Positions 26,758-38,115 of a stretch of DNA of 64,000 nucleotides are shown here, piece by piece. Made by a program: the position numbers and the translations under genes. Below the pieces are notes generated by a model. The model was not told the DNA's origin. It ran no database searches and saw only the letters and a list, made by a program, of their open reading frames with translations. Position 1 is the stretch's first letter. Every line of letters begins with the position of its first letter. Where the stretch lies: positions 2,614,501 through 2,678,500 of the forward strand of contig CP027224.1 of NCBI GenBank assembly GCA_002973635.1. The letters are read 5' to 3'. The DNA comes from Lysinibacillus sp. B2A1. Lineage in GTDB: Bacteria; Bacillota; Bacilli; Bacillales_A; Planococcaceae.

Positions 26758-28878
26758 ATGGAGAAACAACTTCGAAAACTTACTGAACTAATCGGTTTTC
26801 GCTATTTTTTAATTGTCGTTCTCATCTTAACAGGGTCCCTGCAATTTGCCTTTATGTATGGCAATGTTAAAGGTGTTACATATGATTTCAAACCATTACA
26901 ATTAGCGCCAGAAACAGTTCGATCAACAAAAACGATTGAAGACACTTATAAAACACAGCAAGAACGAGAGAAAGCAGCTAATGCAGTTGCACCAGTCTAT
27001 CAATTTTCAGAGGATGTCGCAAAGCAACGTGCTGCAATTGTCACATCATTATTTGACTATGTACTTGAAGTGAAGAAAGATGTTGAGAAAAGCAAAGAGC
27101 CTGTTCCGAATGTGGACCAAGTGGCACAGCTTCGCAAAAAATTTGAATCCATTGATTCAGATCAAATGCCTATCATCTTTACGGATTCACAGCTAGAGGG
27201 GTTGCTCATACAAAGTGAGGCAGATTTAACAAGAACAAGCACTCAACTTTCTAAGCTCGTCCAAGAATATTTACAGAAATCCATTCGTGCAGAAAATGTA
27301 TACGTGGCACAAAATGATTTTGAAACGAAAATTCGCGGACAGCGAGGCTATCCAGATAGAATTTATAATACTGTTGTCTTAATTGGGCGTACAAGTATTA
27401 TCGAAAACGAAACAATTAATGAGGAACAAACGAAAATTCGTAAGGAGCAGGCGAAAGAATCGATTGAGCCAACTCGAATTCTTCAAGGCCAAATCATTGT
27501 ACAGGAAGGTCAGATTATAGATAATGAGGCGTTTCGTCAATTAGAGCTTTTAGGTATGGTGAGTAATAAGGCATCCTTAAAACCAATCGCGGGTCTTATT
27601 ATTTTAATCTTCCTGCAAATGATGTTTATGTTTATTCTGTTTGAACGCTTGGAGGCAGATGAGCATAAAAAACGAAATAGCTTATTGGTAACAGGTATTG
27701 TGTATACCCTCTCTGTTGTGCTGATGAAATTTATTAGCTTAGTCTCAGGTGGCTTTGACGTTACTGTTGCATTTCTATTTCCAACAGCTTTGGCGACAAT
27801 GCTGGTCAGATTATTAGCGAATGAACGTGCAGCAGTTTTGATTACAGTGATGACAGCAGCGTCTGCAGGAGTAATTTTTCAAGAGGGATATTCATCTGTT
27901 ATGCAGATGGAAATTACACTGTATATTATTTTTGGAGGCTTTGCGAGCATCTTCTTTATGCGTAGTGTGGAAAAACGTTCGCATATTTTACATGCTGTAG
28001 GTGTCATTGGATTAGTCAATATAGCTTTTATTGCTTTTTATTTACTGATGACACAATCATCTTATGGTTTGTCGGAGTTATTGTTTTATTTTATCGCAGC
28101 CATGTTATCGGCCTTACTTTCAGGAGCTCTGACAATGGGGCTTTTACCATTCTTTGAATCAGCATTTGGTCTTTTATCGTCGTTGCGTTTAATTGAGCTT
28201 TCTAATCCGAACCATCCATTGTTGAAAAAGTTACTAATGGAAGCACCAGGAACATATCATCATAGTGTAATGGTTGCAAATTTGGCGGAGGCAGCATGTG
28301 AGGAAATTGGGGCGGACGGATTATTAGCACGAGTTGGGTGTTATTATCATGATATTGGGAAAACGAAACGTCCAGCATTTTTCATTGAAAATCAGATGTC
28401 AGGGAATAATCCACATGATTCATTACCGCCAGAGACGAGTGCAGAAATTATTATTGCACATACCACTGATGGTGCTGAGATGTTAAAACGCTATAAAATG
28501 CCTCAGGAAATCATTGATATTGCCTTGCAACATCACGGAACAAGTTTATTGAAATTCTTCTTATACAAAGCAAAGGAAGAAGGAAAAGATTTTGATGAAG
28601 CTAAGTTCCGCTATCCTGGTCCAAAACCTCAAACAAAGGAAGCGGCTGTTATTAGTGTAGCGGATAGCGTTGAAGCGGCAGTACGCTCGATGAAGGAACC
28701 TAATGCAGAAAAAATTCATAAGCTTGTACGAGCTATTATTGATGATAGAGTACAGGATCATCAGTTTGATGAATGCGATATTTCAATAAAAGAGTTAAAA
28801 TGTATAGAGCGAGTACTTTGTGAAACGCTGAATGGAATTTTCCACTCACGTATTGAATATCCAAAGGCAGATAAGTAG
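26758..28878 (+). CDS. pgpH: c-di-AMP phosphodiesterase PgpH (7TM-HD)
   Basis: A 706-residue membrane enzyme. A first helix (residues about 15-33) leads to an extracellular 7TMR-HDED domain, then seven helices (about 280-480), then a cytoplasmic HD domain with [33 protein letters not shown] and ALQHHGTSL metal-binding residues. The family hydrolyses c-di-AMP. GAGGAGG precedes the ATG. It heads the ybeY-dgkA-cdd-era series. It links functionally to the c-di-AMP riboswitch on ktr in this window. Confidence 0.95.
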   Translation: MEKQLRKLTELIGFRYFLIVVLILTGSLQFAFMYGNVKGVTYDFKPLQLAPETVRSTKTIEDTYKTQQEREKAANAVAPVYQFSEDVAKQRAAIVTSLFDYVLEVKKDVEKSKEPVPNVDQVAQLRKKFESIDSDQMPIIFTDSQLEGLLIQSEADLTRTSTQLSKLVQEYLQKSIRAENVYVAQNDFETKIRGQRGYPDRIYNTVVLIGRTSIIENETINEEQTKIRKEQAKESIEPTRILQGQIIVQEGQIIDNEAFRQLELLGMVSNKASLKPIAGLIILIFLQMMFMFILFERLEADEHKKRNSLLVTGIVYTLSVVLMKFISLVSGGFDVTVAFLFPTALATMLVRLLANERAAVLITVMTAASAGVIFQEGYSSVMQMEITLYIIFGGFASIFFMRSVEKRSHILHAVGVIGLVNIAFIAFYLLMTQSSYGLSELLFYFIAAMLSALLSGALTMGLLPFFESAFGLLSSLRLIELSNPNHPLLKKLLMEAPGTYHHSVMVANLAEAACEEIGADGLLARVGCYYHDIGKTKRPAFFIENQMSGNNPHDSLPPETSAEIIIAHTTDGAEMLKRYKMPQEIIDIALQHHGTSLLKFFLYKAKEEGKDFDEAKFRYPGPKPQTKEAAVISVADSVEAAVRSMKEPNAEKIHKLVRAIIDDRVQDHQFDECDISIKELKCIERVLCETLNGIFHSRIEYPKADK

Positions 28879-28886
28879 GAGGATCT

Positions 28887-29360
28887 ATGATTTTAACAAT
28901 TGATTTTACAGATGAAACAAATGAAGTGACAAAAGAACATATGGAGCTTGTTGAGCAGCTATTACAGCATGCTGCGAAAATAGAAAATATTGAACCCGAA
29001 ACAGAAGTATCGGTGACCTTTGTTACAAATGAAGCGATTCAAGAAATAAACCGAGAATATCGTGATAAGGATCAGCCTACAGATGTAATTTCATTTGCTC
29101 TAGAGGAATTAGGAGAAGGTGAAATAGAAGTTACCTTTGAAGGAATGCCTCGCATTTTGGGAGATATCATTATTTCAACGGATCGTACAAAAGAACAAGC
29201 ACAGGAATATGGTCATTCATTTGAAAGAGAATTAGGATTTTTAGCGGTCCATGGATTCTTGCACTTACTTGGCTACGATCACATGGTACCTGAAGATGAA
29301 AAAATTATGTTTGGTAAGCAAGATGAGATTTTACAATCTTTTGGCTTAGGACGGGATTAA
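28887..29360 (+). CDS. ybeY: Endoribonuclease / rRNA maturation factor YbeY
   Basis: A 157-residue metalloprotein with the UPF0054 zinc motif [11 protein letters not shown] near residues 125-135 and [13 protein letters not shown]. It acts in 16S rRNA maturation and ribosome quality control. AGGAGGA lies 5 nt before ATG; it starts 8 nt after pgpH and abuts dgkA. Confidence 0.97.
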   Translation: MILTIDFTDETNEVTKEHMELVEQLLQHAAKIENIEPETEVSVTFVTNEAIQEINREYRDKDQPTDVISFALEELGEGEIEVTFEGMPRILGDIIISTDRTKEQAQEYGHSFERELGFLAVHGFLHLLGYDHMVPEDEKIMFGKQDEILQSFGLGRD

Positions 29361-29711
29361 ATGGATGTTCGCAAATATGTACACTCTTTTGGCTATGCCT
29401 TTATAGGGATTAAGACAGCTTGTGCAGAGCAAAACTTTAAGTCACATTTGCTAAGTGCAGGAGTTGTATTGATTGCTGGCTATTTTACAGGATTATCACG
29501 TATGGAATGGTATATTGTGCTTTTGCTAATAGCACTCATGTTTGCGCTTGAAATGGTGAACACTGCAATTGAACGTGCTGTGGATTTAGCATCACCGAAT
29601 ATTCATCCACTTGCCAAGCAAGCGAAGGATCTTGCGGCAGGCGCTGTACTTGTATTTGCGATATTCAGTGCTATAATCGGATTACTCATCTTTATACCGA
29701 AATGGTTTTAG
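29361..29711 (+). CDS. dgkA: Undecaprenol/diacylglycerol kinase (DgkA/UdpK)
   Basis: A 116-residue membrane kinase with three helices. NFKSHLLSAG and EMVNTAIERAVDLASPN with the catalytic Glu/Asn region are family signatures. Gram-positive members phosphorylate undecaprenol for wall lipid carrier recycling. The ATG directly follows the ybeY stop; no separate promoter is seen. Confidence 0.95.
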   Translation: MDVRKYVHSFGYAFIGIKTACAEQNFKSHLLSAGVVLIAGYFTGLSRMEWYIVLLLIALMFALEMVNTAIERAVDLASPNIHPLAKQAKDLAAGAVLVFAIFSAIIGLLIFIPKWF

Positions 29712-29758
29712 CTTTAATAATTTTTCGGTCATAAAGGATCAACAAGCTGAAGAATTAG

Positions 29759-31103
<1,345 letters not shown>

Positions 31104-31153
31104 GAGGTTATGCTGTTAAAGAAATAACAATATAGCCCATTAATCGTTTGAAT

Positions 31154-31190
31154 GGAGCTGTCCAAAAAAATTTGGAGAGCTCTATTTTCA
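31154..31190 (+). terminator. Hairpin between era and recO
   Basis: GAGCTGTCCAAA pairs with TTTGGAGAGCTC, followed by TATTTTC. It is a plausible weak terminator or attenuator ahead of recO. Confidence 0.6.
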
Positions 31191-31219
31191 TGGCAAATTT
31201 GTTGAAAGGAGGAAGTCTG

Positions 31220-32014
31220 ATGCTACATAAATGGGAAGGCATTGTTTTAAAGGTACGGGCCTACGGAGAATCCAATAAAATTGTGACTTTACTAACAAGA
31301 GAAGCAGGTAAAGTGGCAACAATGGCAAGAGGTGCTAAAAAGCCTTCGAGTAGACTAGCATCTGTGACACAGCCGTTTACATACGGTATGTTTATGGTCC
31401 AGCATCATACAGGTATGGGAACATTGCAACAAGGCGAGCATCTCAATTCGATGCGACATATACGTGAAGACATCATGGCAACAGCATATGCAAGTTATAT
31501 CATGGAACTTGTTGAACGAGTAGTGGAAGAGGGAAAAGCTGAACCATTTGCATTTGATGTCCTTTTACATGCATTGCAAGCAATTGAGGAAGGCTATGAT
31601 CCTGAAGCTATTACATTGTTCGTTGAATGGAAAATGTTGCCCTATACAGGGGTTCAGCCTATTTTACATGCCTGCGCTACTTGTGGGGCAGTGGATGGGG
31701 AATTTGCATTTTCCTTTGCACAGGGAGGCTTTTTATGTCATCGATGTTATCAGCATGATCCTTACATTATTCGACTAACTCCGACGCAACTGAAGCTGAT
31801 TCGAATGTTTTACACTGTACCAATTGATCAGATTGGTAAGTTGGAATTAAAAAAGGAAACAAAGTATTTTATCAAAAAAATTATTACGACCATTTATGAG
31901 GAACAAACAGGTATTCGTTTTAAGACTAAAAAATTTATCGAGCAACTTGAGAGAACGCCAGAATTACAATTGAGAACAAATGTTGAAACAGAAAAAATGC
32001 CAGAAGACCCTTAA
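31220..32014 (+). CDS. recO: DNA repair protein RecO
   Basis: A 264-residue recombination mediator. The OB-fold opens MLHKWEGIVLKVRAYGESNK; helical core follows; a Cys4 zinc site is seen in HACATCGAVDG and FLCHRC. It loads RecA on SSB-coated DNA. ATG 31220 has AAAGGAGG 9 nt upstream; an open frame extending to 31148 lacks a proper start. Its last codons lie within the terminator at 31993-32036. Confidence 0.96.
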   Translation: MLHKWEGIVLKVRAYGESNKIVTLLTREAGKVATMARGAKKPSSRLASVTQPFTYGMFMVQHHTGMGTLQQGEHLNSMRHIREDIMATAYASYIMELVERVVEEGKAEPFAFDVLLHALQAIEEGYDPEAITLFVEWKMLPYTGVQPILHACATCGAVDGEFAFSFAQGGFLCHRCYQHDPYIIRLTPTQLKLIRMFYTVPIDQIGKLELKKETKYFIKKIITTIYEEQTGIRFKTKKFIEQLERTPELQLRTNVETEKMPEDP

Positions 32015-32036
32015 CTGGATCTTTTGGCATTTTTAT
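31993..32036 (+). terminator. Terminator overlapping the 3' end of recO
   Basis: AATGCCAGAAGA pairs with TCTTTTGGCATT and is followed by TTTATCTTC. The 5' arm encodes the last recO residues and the stop codon sits in the loop. Confidence 0.85.
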
Positions 32037-32290
32037 CTTCATTCAGTAGAAGCCTTCCACCTCTACAAGTGGTGAGATGAATGGGGTATTGGTTCCTTTT
32101 CAGTGGGTGTCCAAACACCTACTGAAATAGAGGAACTCAGTCTAAAAACGCCACGTCCTGGTGCAATGACTGAGTGACCAACATCTTGTTGACACAAAGC
32201 CTCTGGTGGATGTCACAGATTTTCAAAGGAATGAATTGTGCTGGCACAATCCAAAATCCGGACTAATTACGCCAAGGCGAAATTGATATA
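32037..32290 (+). repeat. Dispersed intergenic repeat, family R2, copy A
   Basis: This stretch matches 60541-60762 in its first part (TTCATTCAG...GTGGTGAGATGAATG, then GGTTCCTTTTCAGTGGGT and CCAAACACCTACT, AATAGAGGAACTCAGT) and in its end (ATTACGCCAAGGCGAAATTG). TTCAGTGGGTGT/ACACCTACTGAA forms a strong hairpin at 32098-32125. The middle contains a degenerate copy of the nested double hairpin seen at 47222 and 47709. Confidence 0.8.
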
Positions 32291-33703
32291 TTAAAATGCT
32301 TCTTCATCTTGAAAGAATTCATGGTAGCTAGCCCATTTATCAGTGATTTTAGCAAATTCTATATAGAGGTAGACAGTTTCACCGTTTTTACCTGTAATAT
32401 GTAAAATTGCGGTTCCTTCTGCTAAGGGTGTAACCTTTACTTGATTATCCTCTATGATTGCTTTAACTGCTGTGGACTCTAAATCTAACTTTTCTAAAGC
32501 AACACTTTTCGGCTCAAACTTTAGTTGGTCGCTTGAAAAAACTAATTCATCTGTAATTTGATACAAATCAATACTTCTCACAAAATCATACGTAGTAACA
32601 TCAGCTGCCATCACTTGTTGTTGAGTGCCGTTGGAGAATGTTAATAAATATTGCCCATTTTTAAAGATGGAAATGAATGCAGATTGGTTGTTTGCTTTGA
32701 ATTCATACGATGCTGGTGATAAAACTTGACCATCTGTAGTTTGAATACTTACTTCAGTAGGGATAAAATTTAAGTCGTTTTCCATTAAGTTAAGCGGTAA
32801 GTTCTCTACATAATCTTCTTCCTTTACTTCTTGTAAAGTTGTTTGTAGTTTTCCATTTACATTGTTAACATGAACAATATAAAAGATATCTGTAAATTCC
32901 TCTGTGTCTTCCTTAAAGCCTGTTACGACTAATTTTCCTGTTCCCTCTTTTAACGGTTTTATCGTGATGGACTCCGTCATATCATCTTCTTCATCCCATG
33001 TAAAAATATCCTCTGCAGGCTCAATGCCACCGTAAGAAGCGAAGATATAATCCTGACTGAATTGACTAGCATAAACAGTTGCGTTCCCTTGTGCATGTTC
33101 TGCACGAACTACAAACGACGCTAATTGGGAGCGCTTCACATGGCTCTGTGGACTAAAGGTAGTAGGTGTTGTACCTTTTGTGATGCTATTGGCAAAAAGA
33201 GTTTTGATAAACGGTTCGTATTCACTTCCTACCTTTACATCGGAAAATGGAATGTCAATGTCATCAGTAATGTTTAATTCGAAGCCTTTTACAATCATTT
33301 TTGACATTTGCCCGCGTGTAATATTATTTGCTGGGTGAAAATAACCATTTGAGCCACTAATGATGCCTGCGTTTGCTAAAGCTGCAATTGCACCATAATT
33401 CTCATCGCCAGGTTGGACATCCTTAAAATGTGGATTTTTTACATGTACAGTGTCAAGCTTTAACATTCCTGCTAAAATTTTTGCGGCTTGCGTACGTGTG
33501 ATTGGGTTTGCTGGTTTAAAAGTGCCATCAGGGTAGCCTGAAATAATGCCGCGTTGTGCTAAATTGATAATAGCTTTGCCTTCTTCTGTTGAAGCATTGA
33601 TGTCAGGGAAAATAGTCGCAGCATTTACTGAGGGTGTAATTACAATTGCACTTGTGGCTAATGCTGAGGCCATTGCAATTTGATAGAAACGATGGGTCTT
33701 CAA
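32291..33703 (-). CDS. S-layer homology domain cell-surface protein
   Basis: A 470-residue secreted protein. A signal peptide covers about residues 1-28 (cleavage after VNA likely). Three SLH domains follow: about 32-75 (FPDI..., GIISGYPDGTFKPANPITR), 92-135 (FKDV..., ANNITRGQMSK) and 155-200 (FSDV..., VKRSQLASFVVRA). These bind pyruvylated wall polymer. The remaining 270 residues are beta-rich and unassigned, with possible Ig-like repeats (LVVTGF, ILHITGKNGE). The start is TTG with GGAGG upstream. Confidence 0.9.
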   Translation of the reverse strand: MKTHRFYQIAMASALATSAIVITPSVNAATIFPDINASTEEGKAIINLAQRGIISGYPDGTFKPANPITRTQAAKILAGMLKLDTVHVKNPHFKDVQPGDENYGAIAALANAGIISGSNGYFHPANNITRGQMSKMIVKGFELNITDDIDIPFSDVKVGSEYEPFIKTLFANSITKGTTPTTFSPQSHVKRSQLASFVVRAEHAQGNATVYASQFSQDYIFASYGGIEPAEDIFTWDEEDDMTESITIKPLKEGTGKLVVTGFKEDTEEFTDIFYIVHVNNVNGKLQTTLQEVKEEDYVENLPLNLMENDLNFIPTEVSIQTTDGQVLSPASYEFKANNQSAFISIFKNGQYLLTFSNGTQQQVMAADVTTYDFVRSIDLYQITDELVFSSDQLKFEPKSVALEKLDLESTAVKAIIEDNQVKVTPLAEGTAILHITGKNGETVYLYIEFAKITDKWASYHEFFQDEEAF

Positions 33704-34503
33704 GTGATTTCCTCCAAAGTAATGAAAATAAATTTTTATAGTATTACCTTATCTTTTGCTTGTGAAAATCCTTCCGATTATATATTCAAACTTCCGGACG
33801 AGTGAATAATATTGGTTGGAATTACTGTACAATGTTAAATTATTGTTAATTAACATTTAAGATTAACTATAATACTTTATTTATATCAAAATGTATGTAG
33901 TGAGAATAGAGGAAATGTTATCCTCTTAGAGAGTACTTCTAATATTTGGTCACTTTTAAATGGAAATATCCCGTAATTATTTTGTCATAATGCTAATGTA
34001 TAAGTATTCTTTTAAATGCTTGACACTAAATCGTAGGACAAATTGAGCAAGGGGCTAACTTAAATAGCGTAAAAAAACAAAAATTTAGTTTTTTTCAGAA
34101 ATAAAATTTTTAAGATATTTTTATTTGAACTTTATATAAATGTATTTGTAATTCACTTTTTGTAGTTCTTTAATCATTGTTTTTATATGATTAATATCAG
34201 ATATTATATGGAGGTATTAGGTTTAAAGATTTATTTTTTGAATAGTTTTTAATATAATCATAGTATTAACTAATCATTCAAGACCCATATACTAGTTGAA
34301 AAGGCATTTTAACCTATGATATTGTAATAAATATAGGTTATGACATTAAAATTATTCTGGTATAATTTATACATTTAATATCCATATAAAACTAGTCCAA
34401 TTCATATAGATCTGACATGCATATAAAATGTAAAACATGCCTCTATCAGCAAAGATGTTTTTTAGAACAACGCAGTCCTATGGAAGAAGGAGGGAGTCAC
34501 ATA
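33704..34503. other. AT-rich 800-bp intergenic region
   Basis: No credible gene on either strand. It separates divergent SLH and HD-GYP genes and contains many short A/T runs; the only clear signal is the promoter at 34341-34366 and the strong ribosome-binding site at about 34487. Such length without repeats is unusual for this window. Confidence 0.6.
34341..34366 (+). promoter_or_regulatory. Extended -10 promoter upstream of the HD-GYP gene
   Basis: TGGTATAAT ends at 34366, giving TATAAT with an extended TGn. A weak -35 (TATGAC) lies 16 bp upstream. The leader to the first ATG would be about 130 nt. Confidence 0.6.
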
Positions 34504-34563
34504 ATGCTAGAACATTGCGTATGTGGCAAAAAATATGCTAAGAAAAGTGACATTAAGTATTGA
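34504..34563 (+). CDS. Possible 19-residue leader peptide overlapping the HD-GYP start
   Basis: ATG 34504 has AAGGAGGG at about 34487-34494, the only good ribosome-binding site in the region. The frame encodes MLEHCVCGKKYAKKSDIKY and stops at 34561-34563, overlapping the HD-GYP frame by about 40 nt. It may couple translation to the downstream gene. A sequencing frameshift that splits the true N-terminus is an alternative. Confidence 0.4.
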   Translation: MLEHCVCGKKYAKKSDIKY

Positions 34564-36253
34564 TGAAGTTGAAGCAAATGATATTTTGGCTGAGGATATT
34601 TTTTCTGAGTATCAATTATTAGCTAAAAAAGAGTTAGTTTTAACTGATCGGATTATTGCATTACTTAAACTTAGAAAAGTAGATGAATTAGCTGTTTATT
34701 TACCATCAGATTCAGTCCGAATTGTCCATGATTTAAGTGTTCAGCGAACAAAGGAGTACGAGGATGTCTTTGCCCCGCTGATGGATAAAGAAAATAAGGT
34801 AGATGAGTATAAAGAAAAAGTAAGTACGCTATTTATGACGACATTGGAGAATGTTGTCCATGAATTACGCTATGGTCAAATTTTAAAAAGCATGCAGGAC
34901 ACTGCTTATGTACGAGGTGTTTTTGAAAAAATTTTAGAAAAGAAACATCGCTACGATTTACTTATGCGATTAAGAGAATGGGATGAATATTCCTTTGTCC
35001 ATTCATTTGATGTGTTTGTTTTAGGCACAATCTTTGCACGTTACTTAGGGTTAACTGATATCGAAACGTTAGCACGAGGATATTTGTTCCATGACATAGG
35101 CAAAGTATTTATTCCACAGGAAATTCTAAATCTGAAAAGAAAGTTATCGGAAGATGAATTTGAGGTAGTCAAAACGCACACAACGAAAGGCTATGAGTTA
35201 CTTATTGAAAATGGGGAAGAGGATATTGCTTATCTGGCACGTGATCACCATGAGCGCTTTGCTGGTAAAGGCTATCCAAATAAACTATGTGCGGATGAAA
35301 TGAGCGAAGGAGTGCAATTACTGCAAATCATTGATGTATATTCAGCAATGACATCAAAACGTGTTTATCATACAGGATATGCTGCAACGGATGCATTAGC
35401 TGTTTTATATCGCGACCGACAATTGTATAACGAAAAGTTCATGCATAAATTTGTGGAGTGCTTAGGGATTTATCCTGTTAACTCAGTAGTCTTATTATCT
35501 GATAATCGAAGTGCTCAAGTTGAACTTGTCTATGATTTATTCCCAACGTTGCCGAAAGTTAAATTGTTGGATGAACAAACATCTATGAATTTACCTTTGA
35601 ATTATAGTGTGAAAATTGTGAAAATGATTGATTATCGTGCGGATAGCTTTGAAGAAATTTTTAATTTATTTGTTGAGCAATTAATTCGCTGTGACGAAAC
35701 TAACTTAAGAATCCATTTTAATAAATTAATTGATCACTTACATCCAAAAGAGATTGTCTTAAGAATCTTCTTGCCAGCCTTTCGCATTTTGCGTTTATTG
35801 ACTAGAGAAATTCAGACAGATATGACGAAATATAGAAACTCTATTAATATACTTAAAAAATTATTGGAAGAGCAATTAAATGTTTTGTACATGGATTATC
35901 ATCACGAACAAACAACTATTTTAGTTGTAGAAACCTCGCTTCGTGAAAACTTTTTCATAAAACTAGTACAGAGTATTTTGTATATTGACAAAATTGTACC
36001 ATTCTTCATAAATCCAGGTGACGATCAGCGAATCACACAATTGATGGAACATTGTGATGTAAATGTGGCTTATTTTATTGAGGATGAGCTCACAGTAGAA
36101 AAACGAGTTCGCCCTATGCGAGAGGGTACATTCCTATATTATTCTCTTGTAGATATAGAGGAATTATTAGTAAGCTTGGTGGGAATGAGCATGAAAAGAT
36201 TCTCCTTTGAGGAGAAGATGCAGGAGCGTTTATTTTTTACATTAAAGGCATAG
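34523..36253 (+). CDS. HD-GYP domain protein, putative cyclic-dinucleotide phosphodiesterase
   Basis: A 576-residue cytosolic protein. An N-terminal region (SIDEVEANDILAEDI) common in such proteins precedes the HD-GYP domain (about 150-325) with FHDIGKVFIPQEIL, KTHTTKGYELL and ARDHHERFAGKGYP. The usual DG before GYP reads AG. Residues about 375-576 are a second, helical-plus-Rossmann-like region discussed in the findings. The start is uncertain: GTG 34523 or ATG 34535, neither with its own Shine-Dalgarno. Substrate (c-di-GMP or other) is not proved. Confidence 0.85.
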   Translation: MAKNMLRKVTLSIDEVEANDILAEDIFSEYQLLAKKELVLTDRIIALLKLRKVDELAVYLPSDSVRIVHDLSVQRTKEYEDVFAPLMDKENKVDEYKEKVSTLFMTTLENVVHELRYGQILKSMQDTAYVRGVFEKILEKKHRYDLLMRLREWDEYSFVHSFDVFVLGTIFARYLGLTDIETLARGYLFHDIGKVFIPQEILNLKRKLSEDEFEVVKTHTTKGYELLIENGEEDIAYLARDHHERFAGKGYPNKLCADEMSEGVQLLQIIDVYSAMTSKRVYHTGYAATDALAVLYRDRQLYNEKFMHKFVECLGIYPVNSVVLLSDNRSAQVELVYDLFPTLPKVKLLDEQTSMNLPLNYSVKIVKMIDYRADSFEEIFNLFVEQLIRCDETNLRIHFNKLIDHLHPKEIVLRIFLPAFRILRLLTREIQTDMTKYRNSINILKKLLEEQLNVLYMDYHHEQTTILVVETSLRENFFIKLVQSILYIDKIVPFFINPGDDQRITQLMEHCDVNVAYFIEDELTVEKRVRPMREGTFLYYSLVDIEELLVSLVGMSMKRFSFEEKMQERLFFTLKA

Positions 36254-36254
36254 C

Positions 36255-36291
36255 CAAAAGGGAGCTGCAATTTGCAGGCTCCCTTTTTACG
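36255..36291 (+). terminator. Terminator after the HD-GYP gene
   Basis: AAAAGGGAGC-TGCA pairs with TGCAGGCTCCCTTTTT. It lies between convergent genes; the minus strand side also has an A/T tract, so it may serve glyQS as well. Confidence 0.9.
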
Positions 36292-36303
36292 ATGCTTTTA
36301 TAT

Positions 36304-37689
36304 TTAGAATTGAAGATGTTTCTCGATATATGCTTTCACATCGGCAATTGGCATACGAACTTGAGACATGGAATCGCGATGACGTACCGTTACTTGACCA
36401 TCCTCTTGTGAGTCAAAGTCGTATGTGATACAGAATGGTGTTCCAATTTCATCCTGACGACGGTATCGTTTGCCTATTGATTGTGATTCATCAAAGTCAA
36501 CTGGGAATGCTTTACGAAGTTCCGCCCAAACATTTGTAGCCTCATCAGATAACTTTTTAGAAAGTGGAAGGACAGCTGCTTTAAATGGTGCAAGAGCAGG
36601 GTGGAAGCGTAAAACGGTACGCTTATCGTCACCTTCAAGCTCCTCCTCGTCATATGCATCACACAGGAATGCTAATGTTACACGGTCAGCACCTAAAGAA
36701 GGTTCAATACAGTATGGTACATAGCGTTCGTTTGTAGCTGGGTCAATGTAAGTGAAGTCCTCACCAGAGTGATCCATATGCTGTTTTAAATCGTAATCTG
36801 TACGATCAGCTACACCCCAAAGCTCTCCCCAACCAAATGGGAATTTAAATTCGATATCCGTAGTAGCATTCGAATAGTGAGATAATTCATCTTCCTCATG
36901 ATCACGAAGACGCATAGACTCTTCTTTCATTCCTAAATTTAATAACCAGTTTTTACAAAATTCCTTCCAGTATGCATGCCATTCAAGGTCTTCGCCAGGC
37001 TTACAGAAAAATTCAAGCTCCATTTGTTCAAATTCGCGAGTACGGAAAGTAAAGTTACCAGGAGTAATTTCGTTACGGAATGATTTACCGATTTGTGCAA
37101 TACCAAACGGAGTGCGTTTACGCATAGAGCGTTGAACGTTTTTAAAGTTCACGAAAATACCCTGTGCAGTTTCAGGACGTAAATAAATTTCGTTTGTAGA
37201 AGACTCTGTTACGCCTTGGAATGTTTTAAACATTAAATTGAATTGGCGAATATCTGTGAAATCAGCCTTGCCGCAATCAGGACATACCACATCATACTTA
37301 ATCATTGTTTCTTTCATTTGATCGAATGTCATACCATCGACAATGATTTCATCGCCTTTCGCTAACGCAGCGTCTTCGATGATTTTATCCGCTCTATGAC
37401 GTGCTTTACACGCTTTACAATCAACCATTGGATCATTAAAGTTACCAACGTGACCAGAAGCCACCCATGCTTTAGGATTCATCAAGATGGCAGCATCTAG
37501 TCCTACATTGTGCTCGGATTCTTGAACAAATTTTTGCCACCAAGCTTTTTTAATATTATTTTTTAGTTCTACACCTAATGGACCGTAATCCCAAGTGTTT
37601 GCTAAGCCTCCATAGATTTCCGAGCCTGGAAAGACAAAACCACGGTGCTTTGCTAATGATACGATTGTTTCCATTGATTTGTTAGCCAT
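36304..37689 (-). CDS. glyQS: Glycyl-tRNA synthetase (dimeric class II)
   Basis: A 461-residue alpha2-type enzyme, fused relative to the B. subtilis two-subunit form of many bacteria. It opens with [18 protein letters not shown]; class II motif 2 lies in [21 protein letters not shown] and motif 3 near [11 protein letters not shown]. It also contains Cys pairs ([15 protein letters not shown]). AAGGAGG precedes the ATG. Expression is controlled by the T-box leader upstream. Confidence 0.97.
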   Translation of the reverse strand: MANKSMETIVSLAKHRGFVFPGSEIYGGLANTWDYGPLGVELKNNIKKAWWQKFVQESEHNVGLDAAILMNPKAWVASGHVGNFNDPMVDCKACKARHRADKIIEDAALAKGDEIIVDGMTFDQMKETMIKYDVVCPDCGKADFTDIRQFNLMFKTFQGVTESSTNEIYLRPETAQGIFVNFKNVQRSMRKRTPFGIAQIGKSFRNEITPGNFTFRTREFEQMELEFFCKPGEDLEWHAYWKEFCKNWLLNLGMKEESMRLRDHEEDELSHYSNATTDIEFKFPFGWGELWGVADRTDYDLKQHMDHSGEDFTYIDPATNERYVPYCIEPSLGADRVTLAFLCDAYDEEELEGDDKRTVLRFHPALAPFKAAVLPLSKKLSDEATNVWAELRKAFPVDFDESQSIGKRYRRQDEIGTPFCITYDFDSQEDGQVTVRHRDSMSQVRMPIADVKAYIEKHLQF

Positions 37690-37764
37690 AATATAGCCTC
37701 CTTGAAAATTTTCATTTTGTGTTTTTGCGGTAAAACGCCAAAGTTTTTCACTTAGTCTAGGCTA

Positions 37765-37995
37765 AATGAAAATAGCACCCGTCTCCGGGCACAATAGATG
37801 CCCAGGGACGAGTGCTAATACCCGCGGTTCCACCCTGATTGTTTTAAACAAACTGTTTAAAACCTCTTTTTAAAAAGTTAGCTCAAGGAGTGCCTTTTCT
37901 CTGTCACTGTGTAGACTTTCACCATCTTCTACTCGCTATTAAATAGAACAGATACTTTTTTCCCTTCATCGCCTGTATAACGCAATATTGCTCGA
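37765..37995 (-). ncRNA. T-box leader of glyQS
   Basis: Minus strand shows the T-box AGGGTGGAACCGCGGG (37821-37836), followed by a terminator (GCACTCGTCCCTGGGCA pairing with TGCCCGGAGACGGGTGC, then TATTTTC). A GATGAAGGG element near 37970 marks the stem I end. Uncharged tRNA-Gly should favour read-through. I did not fix the specifier codon. Confidence 0.93.
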
Positions 37996-37996
37996 A

Positions 37997-38025
37997 AATA
38001 CATATAGAGCAAGCGTATGTGTCAA
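37997..38025 (-). promoter_or_regulatory. Sigma-A promoter of the glyQS T-box transcript
   Basis: On the minus strand TTGACA (38025-38020), a 17-bp spacer and TGTATT (38002-37997). Confidence 0.65.
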
Positions 38026-38115
38026 TATTGTAGCATGTAGTTCTTTAATTCGCAATAATTATTAAAATAGTATATAATAATTGAGCATAAGTATAACACT
38101 ATTAGATTTGAGGCG

